From Streptomyces sp. RPA4-2 (lineage in GTDB: Bacteria; Actinomycetota; Actinomycetes; Streptomycetales; Streptomycetaceae), in assembly GCF_012273515.2 (NCBI RefSeq), contig NZ_CP050975.2:9300001-9364000 (forward strand): a stretch of 64,000 bases of DNA. Direction: 5' to 3'. A program made the position numbers and the translations under genes. The notes beneath the pieces were generated by a model that worked only from the letters and a program-made list of their open reading frames with translations, searched no databases and had not been told where the DNA came from. This document shows, piece after piece, positions 30,193-39,540 of the stretch (within the stretch, counting starts at the first letter, position 1; every line of letters starts with the position of its first letter).

Positions 30193-33100
30193 TCACTGCC
30201 CGAAACCGTAGGCGAACAGGTGGACAGTGCCGGTGGAGCCCGTCACAGGAAGGGTGATCGACGCCACCTGCTTGGACACGTCGAGGGGGACCTTCGTCGC
30301 GAAGACGTACGTCTTCACTCCGTCCCGACCTCCGTTCGCCGTGTTCCGGTAACCCGTCGCGACGGCCGTCGTGTCCCCCGGAATCGGCTTGCTGCCGCCT
30401 CCGTTGAGCGTCCAGTCCGAGAAGCCGACTGTCGCCCGGGAAGTGGTGCCGTCGGTGTAGTTGACGGTCAGCGTGCCCGAGACCCCGCTGCCGTCGACCG
30501 GCGCGTTGGTCGCAGCGCCCAGCAGGCCCAGGGACCCACCTGCGGTGCCGGTCGGCATGGGGATGTTCTGGCCGGCCATCTCCAGGTTGTCCGGCTGACC
30601 CGACGTCACCGTCGGCCAGGTGTAGGAGACGCCGTCGGCCGTGATGGCGGAGCCGTTGGTGACTCCGGCCGCCGACAGCGCGTTCTGCGAGAACGCCCAG
30701 CCACCGCCGTCGAACCCGACCGAGAAAGTGGCCCCGTCGGGGAAGACGCCCTCATTGGTGTCGTAGGGCCACAGCGCACCCGCCTTCGCAACGGCCACGC
30801 GGAGGACGGCACTGCCCACTGCCGTACCGGTGGCGTGGTCGGTCAGCGCGAAGGTCACCGGGAACGTGCCTTCGTTCGAGCCCGCCGTCACATGGACCTT
30901 GGTCTCGGCGCTGCCGGACGCTGCCACCGGCAATGAGCCGGATGCCGTGTCGAGCGTGACTCCCGAGGGTGCCGTGGCCTTCCAGTCGACCGTGACGGCG
31001 TTGCTGCCGAGGTTGGTCAGCTTCAGCGTCCCGTCACCGGACGCACCCGGCTGGAGGACGAGGCCGTCGCTGGTGGGGCCGGTCGCCGCCAGCACCCGGT
31101 CGCCGCCCGTGGTGTCCGACGGCGGCACCGCGGACGGGTCGGACGCCCACGACTTGTCGGGCTGGGTGCCGAGCGTGAAGTCGAGCGTGCCGGCTCCCGT
31201 GAACTGCTGATAGGTCAACCAGGAGGTCTTCCACGGCTTGCCCTTGACGTCCAGCGACTGCACGTACGGCGCGTCGGGCGCGGCCTGGGGCGCCTTGATC
31301 TGGACCGCCTTGCCGCTTCCCAGGGTCACCTTGGCCACCGGGAAGGCCGGACTGCCGAGCACCAGGGTGTCCGCGCCCGGGGTCTCGGGATACATGCCGA
31401 GCGCGGACCAGACGTACCAGGAACTCATCGCGCCGAGGTCGTCGTTGCCGAAGGAACCGACCGGGGCGTTGAAGTACAGCTTCTGCTGGGCGTCGCGGAC
31501 GGCCGCCTGGGCCTTCCACGGCTCGCCCGTGTAGGCGTACTCCCACGGGATCTCGACGCTGGGCTCATTGCTCAGGTCGGCGTCGGTGCCACCGGGGTGG
31601 GCAACGTTGTCCAGCAGGCTGTCCAGGTAGGACGAGTACGCCTGCGTGCCGCCCCGCGCCTGGATGAGCTGCCGCAGGTTGAACGGGACCATCGGCGTGT
31701 ACTGCGCCGACGTACCCTCGACGAAGCCGTTGGAGGTGCCCGGGGTGAATCCGCCCGCGAACTGGCCGTCCTTGTTCTTGCCCTGCATGTACCCGGTCTG
31801 CGGGTTGAAGACGTTCATCCAGTCCTGTGTGCGGGTGGCGAACTTCGTGTAGACGGACGTCTTACCCAGTGCCTTGGCGAAGGCGGCGACAGCGTAGTCC
31901 GCGGAGTCGTACTCCAACTGTGTGGAGACCGGCCCGTAGAAGTTGCAGCAGCTGTAGTCGTTCTCGTCGAGCGGGAGGTAGCCCTTCGCGTCCCGCACGG
32001 ATTCGCCGGGGCGGTCGTTGTTCGGCGTTGTGCCCTCGTGCTGCAGGGCGGCGAGCGCCTTGTCCGTGTCGAAGCTCCGGGCTCCGAAGGCGTACGCGTC
32101 GGCGATGATGCCGGCGGCCGGGTCGCCGACCATGACGTAGCTCTCGCCGTTGTTCGACGCCCACTTGGGGAGCAGGCCCGTCTGGTCGTACCCGTTGAGC
32201 ATCGAGGTGACGACATCGCTGGTGACCTTGGGCTCGACCATCGCCATCAGCTGGGTCTGGGAGCGGTAGGTGTCCCAGCCCGAGTAGTTGGCGTACTGGG
32301 CCTGTTGTCCCTTGGCCAGCTTGTGGACCTGGTTGTCCATGCCCATGTACTGCCCGTCGGCGTCCGAGAAGACGTTCGGGTGCAGCAGCGCGTGGTAGAG
32401 CGCGGTGTAGAACTGCACTTGCTGGTCCGTGGACCCGCCGCCGACCTGGACCTTGTTCAGTACCGCGTTCCAGGCGTCGTGGTTGGCCTGCTCGACGGTG
32501 CCGAGGTTCCAGTTCTTGATCTCGCGGGAGAGGTTGTCCGCGGCACCGGCGTCACTCGTGTACGAGATGCCGACCTTCGCGCGCACTGTGGGGTTGGTGG
32601 AGGTGTCGAAGGTCAGGTACATCCCGTTCGCACCCGTCGTCGGCGGCTCGGCGCTCGACCGGGCCTTGCCTGTGGCCGACTTGCCGGGTGCGCTGCTCGC
32701 GCTCGCCGCCGGGGACGAGGGGGCGGAACGGGTGCCACCGCCGGCGTTGTGCACCGTCGGGGACGGGGCGGCCGGAACGGTGAAGTGCTTCTCCTTCAGC
32801 GGCTTCGACGGGTGCGTCCGCAGGTCCTGCCGGGCCTTGCCCGCCTTCAGCGAGGTCGCGCTCGGGTTGATCGTGCTGCCGACCCAGGTGCCACTGGCAG
32901 TGAACGGCTGGTCGAACTTGACGTCGAAGTGCAGCGTGTACCTGTTGCTCGCGCCGCAGAAGTGACCACTGTCGATCGAGCCGCTGATCTCCTTCTTGTT
33001 CACCACCTGGACACGGGTCCCGTCCACCTGCGTGGCGCCACCGCTGAGCTTGAAGAGCAGGTTGGCCTGCCGGCCCGCGGGGAAGGTGAAGGCGCCCAGA

Positions 33101-33618
33101 CCGGCGCGGGTGGTGTCGGTCAGCTGGGTCGTGACCCCGTTCGCGTCGGTCACTTTGTAGGAGCCGATGCCGGTCTTCTCGTCATCGTGGCCGAAGCCTA
33201 CGGACGTACCGCCGAGGCTGCCGGACAGCGCTCCGGTGACCGGCAGGACGGGCAGGTCACCCGCGACGCCGCAGCCGGGCCCGGAGACATGGGTGAGGCT
33301 GAAGCCGGAGATCTTGCTGTCGTTGTACTCGTAGCCGCCGCCCGAGGGTCGGTCGGGCGTCGTGTCGGGGCCCCACTGCACCATGCCGGCAGGCATGTCG
33401 GGGCCGGGGAAGGTGTCCACCGCACCGGAGGTGCCGATGAGGGGGTTGACCAGGGACGCGGGGTCCTTGACGAAGCCCGGGGCCGCGGCGCTCGCCGCTT
33501 GGGCGTTCCCGATCGTGGGAAGCGGAAGGACGGCGATGCCCAAGACGGACACCACGGCCAGGCGTTGACGGAATCTCTTGCGGTTACGTGGAGCGGCTGA
33601 ACGTCGGGGTCTTGCCAT
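30193..33618 (-). CDS. GH92 alpha-mannosidase, secreted, multidomain
   Basis: Enzyme of 1141 residues. The ATG at 33618 follows GGAGG at 6 nt. After a signal peptide (LAVVSVLGIAVLPLP ... AQAA) the GH92 N-terminal beta-sandwich begins NPLIGTSGAVDTFPGPDMPA. The (alpha/alpha)6 catalytic part shows family motifs VNKKEISGSIDSGHFCG, QFYTALYHALLHPNVFSDAD, YSGWDTYRSQ, and NDDLGAMSSWYVWSALGMYP. C-terminal to it are a NEW3-like Ig domain (about residues 895-1000) and a final beta-sandwich likely to bind sugar. GH92 enzymes are calcium-dependent exo-alpha-mannosidases (family knowledge). A palindrome about 100 bp upstream may be its operator. Confidence 0.95.
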   Translation of the reverse strand: MARPRRSAAPRNRKRFRQRLAVVSVLGIAVLPLPTIGNAQAASAAAPGFVKDPASLVNPLIGTSGAVDTFPGPDMPAGMVQWGPDTTPDRPSGGGYEYNDSKISGFSLTHVSGPGCGVAGDLPVLPVTGALSGSLGGTSVGFGHDDEKTGIGSYKVTDANGVTTQLTDTTRAGLGAFTFPAGRQANLLFKLSGGATQVDGTRVQVVNKKEISGSIDSGHFCGASNRYTLHFDVKFDQPFTASGTWVGSTINPSATSLKAGKARQDLRTHPSKPLKEKHFTVPAAPSPTVHNAGGGTRSAPSSPAASASSAPGKSATGKARSSAEPPTTGANGMYLTFDTSTNPTVRAKVGISYTSDAGAADNLSREIKNWNLGTVEQANHDAWNAVLNKVQVGGGSTDQQVQFYTALYHALLHPNVFSDADGQYMGMDNQVHKLAKGQQAQYANYSGWDTYRSQTQLMAMVEPKVTSDVVTSMLNGYDQTGLLPKWASNNGESYVMVGDPAAGIIADAYAFGARSFDTDKALAALQHEGTTPNNDRPGESVRDAKGYLPLDENDYSCCNFYGPVSTQLEYDSADYAVAAFAKALGKTSVYTKFATRTQDWMNVFNPQTGYMQGKNKDGQFAGGFTPGTSNGFVEGTSAQYTPMVPFNLRQLIQARGGTQAYSSYLDSLLDNVAHPGGTDADLSNEPSVEIPWEYAYTGEPWKAQAAVRDAQQKLYFNAPVGSFGNDDLGAMSSWYVWSALGMYPETPGADTLVLGSPAFPVAKVTLGSGKAVQIKAPQAAPDAPYVQSLDVKGKPWKTSWLTYQQFTGAGTLDFTLGTQPDKSWASDPSAVPPSDTTGGDRVLAATGPTSDGLVLQPGASGDGTLKLTNLGSNAVTVDWKATAPSGVTLDTASGSLPVAASGSAETKVHVTAGSNEGTFPVTFALTDHATGTAVGSAVLRVAVAKAGALWPYDTNEGVFPDGATFSVGFDGGGWAFSQNALSAAGVTNGSAITADGVSYTWPTVTSGQPDNLEMAGQNIPMPTGTAGGSLGLLGAATNAPVDGSGVSGTLTVNYTDGTTSRATVGFSDWTLNGGGSKPIPGDTTAVATGYRNTANGGRDGVKTYVFATKVPLDVSKQVASITLPVTGSTGTVHLFAYGFGQ

Positions 33619-33718
33619 CGGTTGCCTCCACAGCGGGGTCCCACTTCGCACATGAGGTGTCGGCGTGCCGAAGAGCGCACGCCGACGAGAGGCAACGGTG
33701 CCGGCCGCTCCGACGGCC

Positions 33719-33732
33719 TGACAACGTTGCCA
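33719..33732 (-). promoter_or_regulatory. LacI-type operator candidate upstream of GH92
   Basis: TGACAACGTTGCCA differs by one base from the perfect palindrome TGACAACGTTGTCA, a CG-centred pattern often seen at LacI-family sites. It lies about 100 bp upstream of the GH92 ATG. Confidence 0.5.
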
Positions 33733-34189
33733 TTCACGAGAGACGAGTGAACGCGTGCGCCTGCGGCGTGTCAACGAGACCAACGGAACTTTCTGGTGCG
33801 GCAGTTCACGGTGAGCAACCTTGGGGGACATCCACCGCGTCGGCTGATCGAGCTGCCAGAGACGACAGGCAGCCTCGAATACGGGCCGTACCTGGCCGAC
33901 TTCGGCAGATCGGCCCCTCGGTCCGTCCGCCTGCCCGGCCTCACCGGGCAGGTGAACTCACGCGCAGTCACCGGAGGCGCGTCAAAGGTTCTGCAAAGTG
34001 ACCGATGAACCAGGCTTCACGTGAAGCCTGTGCGCGACACCCGGGGCGGCGAACTGTGTCTCGTGACCGCCTCCCGCGATGCCGGCCCACGGCCCAACTG
34101 GGTCACGAGGAAGGCCGATTGGCTCGTGGCCCTGGGGGTGAGCGCGTTGATCATCCGGGGGTGATGGTCGGGTGTGCCGTTGGCCCTGC
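33733..34189. other. Intergenic stretch with a 20-bp palindrome
   Basis: No gene is supported here. At 34011-34030 the sequence CAGGCTTCACGTGAAGCCTG is a perfect 20-bp palindrome centred on CACGTG. It lies about 160 bp past the stop of the minus-strand HTH gene. It may be a terminator stem without a loop, or a protein-binding site. Confidence 0.55.
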
Positions 34190-35599
34190 TCAGCTTGTGA
34201 GGGGGGTCCAGCCGTCGCGTGCGTACCAGTAGCGCGGCAGGCCCTTGATGGCGCTGGTGCGGAACGCGAGGCCGTGGTCGTCGATGCGCTCGGTGCCGGT
34301 GCGGCCCTGCGAGGACCAGTCGAACTCCAGGTACCAGCGGCAGTCGCAGCCGGCGGTTCGAGCGTCGACCAGCAGCACCTCGGGATCCTTCGCGGACACC
34401 CGGTAGGGCATCCGCATCGCCGGGGTGCTCGTTCCGCCCTCACCGCCCTGGACCGAGCGGGCGATCGGTCGGTCCATGTCCAGATCCACGGCGAACGAGC
34501 GGGGATTCATGTCGCTGCCGCAGCCTTGGCCTGTGGCGTAGACGGTGCCCTTCACCGGGGTGGCCCCTCCCACGACGCGGACCCGCAGCGCTTCCAGGAC
34601 GACGGCAGCGTCCGTTCGCCCCTGCACGGAGATGCCCACGAGTGTTTGGCCGCCGTGCACCGCGCCTTGTGTACGCGCCCATGGGGCGGCGTCCTGGGGG
34701 CCGGGGGTGGCGGCACCTGCCGGGGCGCCTTGTCGATGACGTAGTCGTGATGGCAACCGAGCTCCCACAGCTGGGAGTTCGCGGTCCAGGCGAGGGGCGG
34801 CGCGGCGGGGACGGCCTTGACGGACGGGTTCATGGACGGGTTCGACGAGCGGTCGCCCGCTGCGGGTGCCTTCGGCGAGGGCGCGCCGGGCGGCCGGTGG
34901 AGCGCGGTGGAGGCGGGTGCGGACTGTGTCGGGGAGTCGTGCCGTGCGTCTGCGGTCTTCGCGGTCTTCGTGCCGGACGCCTGGTTGCCGCCGGTGGTCC
35001 AGAAGTGCCCGTACGACAGGGCGGACAGGCTGCCCAGGGTGGCGATCAGTGCGGTCACGACAGCCGCGGCGAACGCCACGCGGCGCCTGGACCAGGGATT
35101 TCGCGAGGCGGGTGCGATGCCGCGTCGCGCTCGCGCGACGAGTAAGCGACGCTCTTGGCGGGGGTTTGTCGGGGGCCGGGCGAGGGCCGGGCGCTGCCGC
35201 GGGCACAAACTCGGCGGCCGTCGTGGAGATGGGGTCTGCGGTCACCGCGGACGCGAGCTCAGCCGCCCCATCGGCCTGGGAGTTCTCGCTGCACGCCGGG
35301 CGGGCTCCCGCGCCTTCCGGTGCGGGCTCGGTCGCCGTCCGGGACCGTTGTCGTGCCGCCACTGCCAGGATCCACCGCCGGTGCAGCTCGATCCGTTCGG
35401 CCGGACTGGCCTCGCACATCGCGGCGAACCGTTCCACGGGTGCGAAGCCGAGCGGCACGGCGTCCCCCGCGCAGTACCGGTGCAGCGTCGAGGCGTTCAT
35501 GTTCAGGCGGCGCGCGAGTGCCGCGTAACTGCGGTCCGTGCGGGCTTTCAGACGCCGCAGCAGCGCCGCGAACTCCTCCACCTCGTCCTGGGACGACAC
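34190..35599 (-). pseudogene. HTH-transmembrane-extracellular regulator-like protein, double frameshift
   Basis: The frame from GTG 35599 (GGGGG upstream) encodes an N-terminal HTH (SYAALARRLNMNASTLHRYC). Between about 35200 and 35150 coding moves to another frame, which carries one membrane helix (RRRVAFAAAVVTALIATLGS) and WELGCHHDYVIDK. Near 34680 it returns to the first frame for AVHGGQTLVGISVQGR, DPEVLLVDARTAGCDCRWYL and the end. Proteins with this HTH-TM-extracellular layout are common in Streptomyces (recollection). The two shifts are compensating, so each frame looks open by itself. Either a real pseudogene or sequencing errors. Confidence 0.75.
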
Positions 35600-35834
35600 C
35601 GGTTCCCCCGCCTCGCGTCCCAGGACGGCATCCCAGGCACTCCTGATAAAGAGAGGTCAAATGGCCTGGGACGGTTCCACCGTTGCGGATCGGGCGCGGT
35701 CCGTTGTGCCCGGACCGCGGGGCCGCCGATGCTCTTGCTGTCGCCGGAGCCGCCCCCACACCACGAGGGTCGAGGAGGCCGCCCCGCACCCAGCGACGCA
35801 CTTTGGAGCCCACCGAAATCGGGGAGACACACGG

Positions 35835-36356
35835 ATGAACAGCAACACGACCGCCCGCAAGCCCGTCCGCCGCACCGCTCTGATCGCCGGCCTCGTCGCC
35901 GCGGTGACCCTGCCGCTGGGGCTCACCGGGTCGGCACAGGCGTCCGCCCCGGCGCCCGCGAAGGTGTCCGCCGTCGCGCCGCGGTCGGTCAGTGGCACGT
36001 TCGGCCAAGCGGTGACCCGGGTCGCCGACTTCTACGGCGCGTACATCGACGCGAAGGGCGACTACGAGGACCCGGACGTCACGCTGGCCACGGTGCTTCG
36101 CGAGCACTACCTGACGCCCGAATTCGCCCAGCGGCTGGGGGTTTGGGAGGACGCGAACGGGGCGGACGGCGTCCTGCGTGCCCAGAACGTCCCGGCCCAG
36201 TGGACGGTGACCGACAACGGCGCTGTCGGTAACGGCCATGAGGTCGTCGTCACCCTGACCTTCGGCAGCGGGGGGACGACGCAGAAGACCAAGCTCTTCG
36301 TGCTGGTGGAGCGGTACAACCACATCGTCGACATCGGCACCACGAGCAGCCGCTGA
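35835..36356 (+). CDS. Secreted protein of unknown function
   Basis: Product of 173 residues from the ATG at 35835, with GGGGAG 8 nt upstream. A clear signal peptide (RRTALIAGLVAAVTLPLGLT ... AQA) precedes about 135 residues of mature protein. That part contains ADFYGAYIDAKGDYEDPDVT and a beta-rich end (HEVVVTLTFGSGGTTQKTKL). The single mature domain has no Cys. I do not recognise the family. The gene is monocistronic, convergent with merR. Confidence 0.8.
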   Translation: MNSNTTARKPVRRTALIAGLVAAVTLPLGLTGSAQASAPAPAKVSAVAPRSVSGTFGQAVTRVADFYGAYIDAKGDYEDPDVTLATVLREHYLTPEFAQRLGVWEDANGADGVLRAQNVPAQWTVTDNGAVGNGHEVVVTLTFGSGGTTQKTKLFVLVERYNHIVDIGTTSSR

Positions 36357-36436
36357 CGGCGGAGGCGCGCCGGGCAGTCCGTCCCGGCCGGGGCGGGGCA
36401 CCGCAAGGTCCGCACAGGTTTCCTCGGTCTTGTGGT

Positions 36437-37360
36437 CTACGCGGCGGCGGCGTTGTCCCGCTCCAGCGCCGTGCGCAGCCAGTCGTCCGCGGAACCCGGC
36501 GTCGGTTCCGGCGCGCCACCCGGCGGCGTGAGGACCACGGCCGTCAGTTCCCAGTACCGGTCCAGACGCGGATCGGCGGCGAGCCGCCGGGCCAGCAGGC
36601 GGCGGAACTCCCGGCTGTCGGGGCTGTCGTAGGCGCTCGCGTACGCCGCCACATAGGCGTCCAGCGCCTCACCCGGGTACGGGTCGCGTGCCCGCCGCAG
36701 CTGGGGGCCCGCGAGTTCGTACGCCTCGGCGAGACCCGCGTACAGCGCGGCCGCCCCGTGGGCCCCGCCCACACGGTGCACCTCTGGCTGGGTCTGCCGG
36801 CCGCCCGAGCAGGGAGCCGTCGTCATCGCGTGCAGCCGGGCGAAGGCGAGCACCTGCGCCGGGTCCGGCTCATCGGGCGGCTGCGGAACGGCCTCCTCCA
36901 GGAACGCCGACGTCGCCCGGGCCGGCATCCGCGGCGGCAGCCAGGCACGCCAGAACCGGGCCAGCGGTGCCGTGCTCGGTGGGACGTTCACCGCGCCGAG
37001 CAGTCGCAGCCGGTCCGCCCGCTCAGCCGGCGGGCACTCGCGCACCAGCCGCAGCGCGGCCTCCCGCCAGCGCAACGCCCGCACCTCACTGCCCAGTTCA
37101 CGCAGACGACCCGCGACGGCGTCCTCCAGCACACGGCCCGCCGCGCCCTCGTCCTCGAGGACCCGGCGCACCTCGGGCAGCGGCAGGCCGAGAGTCCGCA
37201 AGGAGCGGATCAGCCGCAGTCGCTCCAACGCCTCAGCGCCGTAGCGGCGGTGCCCGCCACTGCTACGGGAGGCCTCGGGCAGCAGACCGCGGTCGGAGTA
37301 GAAGCGGACGGTCTTCACGGTGGCACCCGCGCGTTCGGCGAGCTCACCGATGCTCCACAC
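36437..37360 (-). CDS. MerR-family transcriptional regulator
   Basis: Regulator of 307 residues with GTG start. The N-terminal winged HTH is classic: WSIGELAERAGATVKTVRFY, SDRGLLPEASRSSGGHRRYG. A dimerisation helix follows near 75-115. The C-terminal effector domain of about 180 residues lacks a Cys metal-binding loop, so it probably senses an organic ligand. It diverges from the two-domain hydrolase at 37503. The shared promoter region has the stretched 19-bp spacer of MerR targets. Confidence 0.92.
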   Translation of the reverse strand: MWSIGELAERAGATVKTVRFYSDRGLLPEASRSSGGHRRYGAEALERLRLIRSLRTLGLPLPEVRRVLEDEGAAGRVLEDAVAGRLRELGSEVRALRWREAALRLVRECPPAERADRLRLLGAVNVPPSTAPLARFWRAWLPPRMPARATSAFLEEAVPQPPDEPDPAQVLAFARLHAMTTAPCSGGRQTQPEVHRVGGAHGAAALYAGLAEAYELAGPQLRRARDPYPGEALDAYVAAYASAYDSPDSREFRRLLARRLAADPRLDRYWELTAVVLTPPGGAPEPTPGSADDWLRTALERDNAAAA

Positions 37361-37378
37361 AAACTCGTGCGACGACAG

Positions 37379-37409
37379 TTGAACCTCCCTCTGGGGGAGT
37401 TCCTACGGT
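37379..37409 (+). promoter_or_regulatory. MerR-type promoter with 19-bp spacer
   Basis: TTGAAC (37379-37384) and TACGGT (37404-37409) are 19 bp apart. Between them is a dyad of the form CCTCCC-TCT-GGGGGAG. A 19-20 bp spacer with an internal dyad is the signature of promoters that MerR proteins activate by DNA distortion. It points toward the hydrolase gene at 37503. Confidence 0.7.
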
Positions 37410-37502
37410 ACTGGCGCACGCGGCCCGGAGCTACGTCCGGGCCCGCGGACCTGGACGCACGCGACCGGCGTGACGTCAGGTGTCGGACCCGAGGAGACAG
37501 TC

Positions 37503-39077
37503 ATGACCGTGTTCATCATGGTGGCGGGCGTGTTCACCGGCGCCGGGGTGTGGCAGGAGACAACCGCGCGACTGGCGGAGGCGGGCGGCGAGGTGCACGC
37601 GGTCCCGCTCACCGGAGTCGATACGGGCCGCTCAGCGGAGTCGATGCGGACCGCCCCGCCGCGTCGGGCCCCCGTCGATCTGGAGACGCACATCGCGGAC
37701 GTGATCGCGGTGATCGACGCGGTGGGCCCGGCGCCCGGACGGGAGATCGTGCTCGTCGGCCACGACTACGGCATCCATCCGGTGCTCGGTGCCGCCGACC
37801 GGCGGCCTCAGCACGTCGCCCGCGTCGTGTACCTGGACTGCGGAATGCCACAGAACGGCGTTCCTGCCCTGGCCGCCGTCCCGGACCGCGCCCTGCGCGC
37901 ACAGCTGTCCGACTCGGCCCGATACGACTCCCTCGAAGGTGAGTTGGCGCCGCCGTCCGGTGACGAGTGGCAACGCTGGGGCAGTACGGCCGGCCTCTCC
38001 GTCGCGGCACTGGAGCGGCTCACGGCCCTTGCCGCGCCGCAGCCGCTGGGCACTCTGCTGCAGCCGCTGCGACTGACCGGAGCGGTGGCCGCGGTGCCCA
38101 CCACCGGGGTGCTGTGCACCCGTAACGGTGTCGGCATCGACCTGGTGCAACAGCGCGTCGATCTCGGCGACCCCACGATGGCGACCCTGACCGACCCCCA
38201 GGTCACCTTCTTCGAACTGCCCACCGGTCACTGGCCGATGCTGTCCTGCTCCTCCGCACTGGCGGACGTCCTGCTGCGTGCTGCGGCCGGCGAGGGGCGC
38301 CGCCTGCGACCGGCCGACGTCTCTGCGACGCCCGTCCATCTGCGGCCGTTCCCGCTGGAGGTGCCCGAGGTGCCCCGCGACCGCAGGGGACATGTCGACC
38401 TGTACGTCCCCGACGCCAAGGGCCCGCTACCGGCCGTGGTCCTCGTGCACGGCGGTCCGGTGCCCGCCGGTGCCCGGCCGACCCCGCGCGACTGGCCGAC
38501 CCTGGTGGGACACGCCCGCCTGGCGGCCGCCGCAGGCGTGATCGGCGTGACCCTCGACCACCGGCTGCACGATGTCGGCGACTTCGAAAGCGCCGCCGCG
38601 GACGTCACCGCCGCCGTGGAACTGGTCCGGTCCGATCCCCGGGTGGACGCCGACCGGATCGCCCTGTGGTTCTTCTCCGGCGGCGGCCTGCTCACCGCGG
38701 ACTGGCTGAGGCACCCCCCTGCCTGGCTGCGCTGCCTGGCCGCCTCGTACCCGATCCTGGCGCCACCGCCCAACTGGGGGCTGACCGGCAGCCGGTTCCA
38801 ACCGGTCCGCGCCGTCACGCAAGCCGGCGCCCTGCCTATCGTCCTGCTCCGCGCGGGGCAAGAGACACCCGAGGTCGCCGCCACCGTGGAGGCGTTCGTG
38901 ACCGCGGCCGAGGACTGCGGGACACACCTGGAACTGGTCGACGTACCGAACGGCCACCACGGCTTCGAGACCCGCGACGCCACCGAGGAGACGCGCCTGG
39001 CCCTGCGCCACGCGATGCGCTCGGTGGTGACCCGTCTTACCGGAGGACGCCGTACGGTCCGCAGCTCTCGGGTGTGA
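37503..39077 (+). CDS. Tandem two-domain alpha/beta hydrolase
   Basis: Product of 524 residues; ATG with GGAG 6 nt upstream. Domain 1 (about 1-260) is an alpha/beta hydrolase. Its nucleophile elbow reads VGHDYGIHP, so Asp88 sits where esterases have Ser, as in haloalkane dehalogenases and epoxide hydrolases (GHDWG). Domain 2 (about 290-510) is dienelactone-hydrolase-like: VVLVHGGPVPAG, then FFSGGG with Ser392, and a late NGHHGF His. There is no signal peptide. It lies under the divergent MerR-type promoter, so its substrate may be the MerR ligand (inference). Confidence 0.85.
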   Translation: MTVFIMVAGVFTGAGVWQETTARLAEAGGEVHAVPLTGVDTGRSAESMRTAPPRRAPVDLETHIADVIAVIDAVGPAPGREIVLVGHDYGIHPVLGAADRRPQHVARVVYLDCGMPQNGVPALAAVPDRALRAQLSDSARYDSLEGELAPPSGDEWQRWGSTAGLSVAALERLTALAAPQPLGTLLQPLRLTGAVAAVPTTGVLCTRNGVGIDLVQQRVDLGDPTMATLTDPQVTFFELPTGHWPMLSCSSALADVLLRAAAGEGRRLRPADVSATPVHLRPFPLEVPEVPRDRRGHVDLYVPDAKGPLPAVVLVHGGPVPAGARPTPRDWPTLVGHARLAAAAGVIGVTLDHRLHDVGDFESAAADVTAAVELVRSDPRVDADRIALWFFSGGGLLTADWLRHPPAWLRCLAASYPILAPPPNWGLTGSRFQPVRAVTQAGALPIVLLRAGQETPEVAATVEAFVTAAEDCGTHLELVDVPNGHHGFETRDATEETRLALRHAMRSVVTRLTGGRRTVRSSRV

Positions 39078-39540
39078 GGTGCCGGACGCGGTGAAGCCGG
39101 CCTGGAACACGATCCAGGCTGGCAGGAGGTGTCCATGCGGGGCGAGCGGCCGGCCCACCGCAGACCCAGCAGCGCGCCGTGCGCAACCTGGTCGCACTGC
39201 TGGTCTCCGGCAGCACCGCCCGGTCAGGGCCTCGGCGCCTCCAACGCGTCCGCCGAGCAGGACACCCACTTCGTCGAAGAGCTTCCGAGCCGTCCCCCGT
39301 TGTGAGACCGGCGCACCCGCAGCGGGGAGCCTCCGTGAGTTGGGGTGGGGATCGTCGGCGCCGCGTCGTGCCGGCCACCCGTATCTCCAGTCTCGCCTGG
39401 TCATCACACACATCGGATGTATTTGAGTTTGGTCTCTTGACATGCTCTCGCCTGAACGCCCACTGTGTGCTTCGCCCACTCGTGCATTTTCCCGCTCAAT
39501 TACCGGCATGCGTTGCGTGTCGCGCGCATTAGGAGCGATT
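39078..39540. other. Intergenic stretch upstream of the GH95-like gene
   Basis: About 460 bp. Fragments such as TQQRAVRNLVALLVSGS suggest decayed coding sequence, but I cannot name it. TTGACA at 39437-39442 is a possible -35 box; the matching -10 is weak (CACTGT, 18 bp on). Confidence 0.45.

Noticed and set aside
31597..33600. A 667-codon plus-strand open frame opposite GH92
   Set aside because: Same reason; low-complexity Arg/Gly/Val-rich translation with no domain, while the GH92 frame is conserved.
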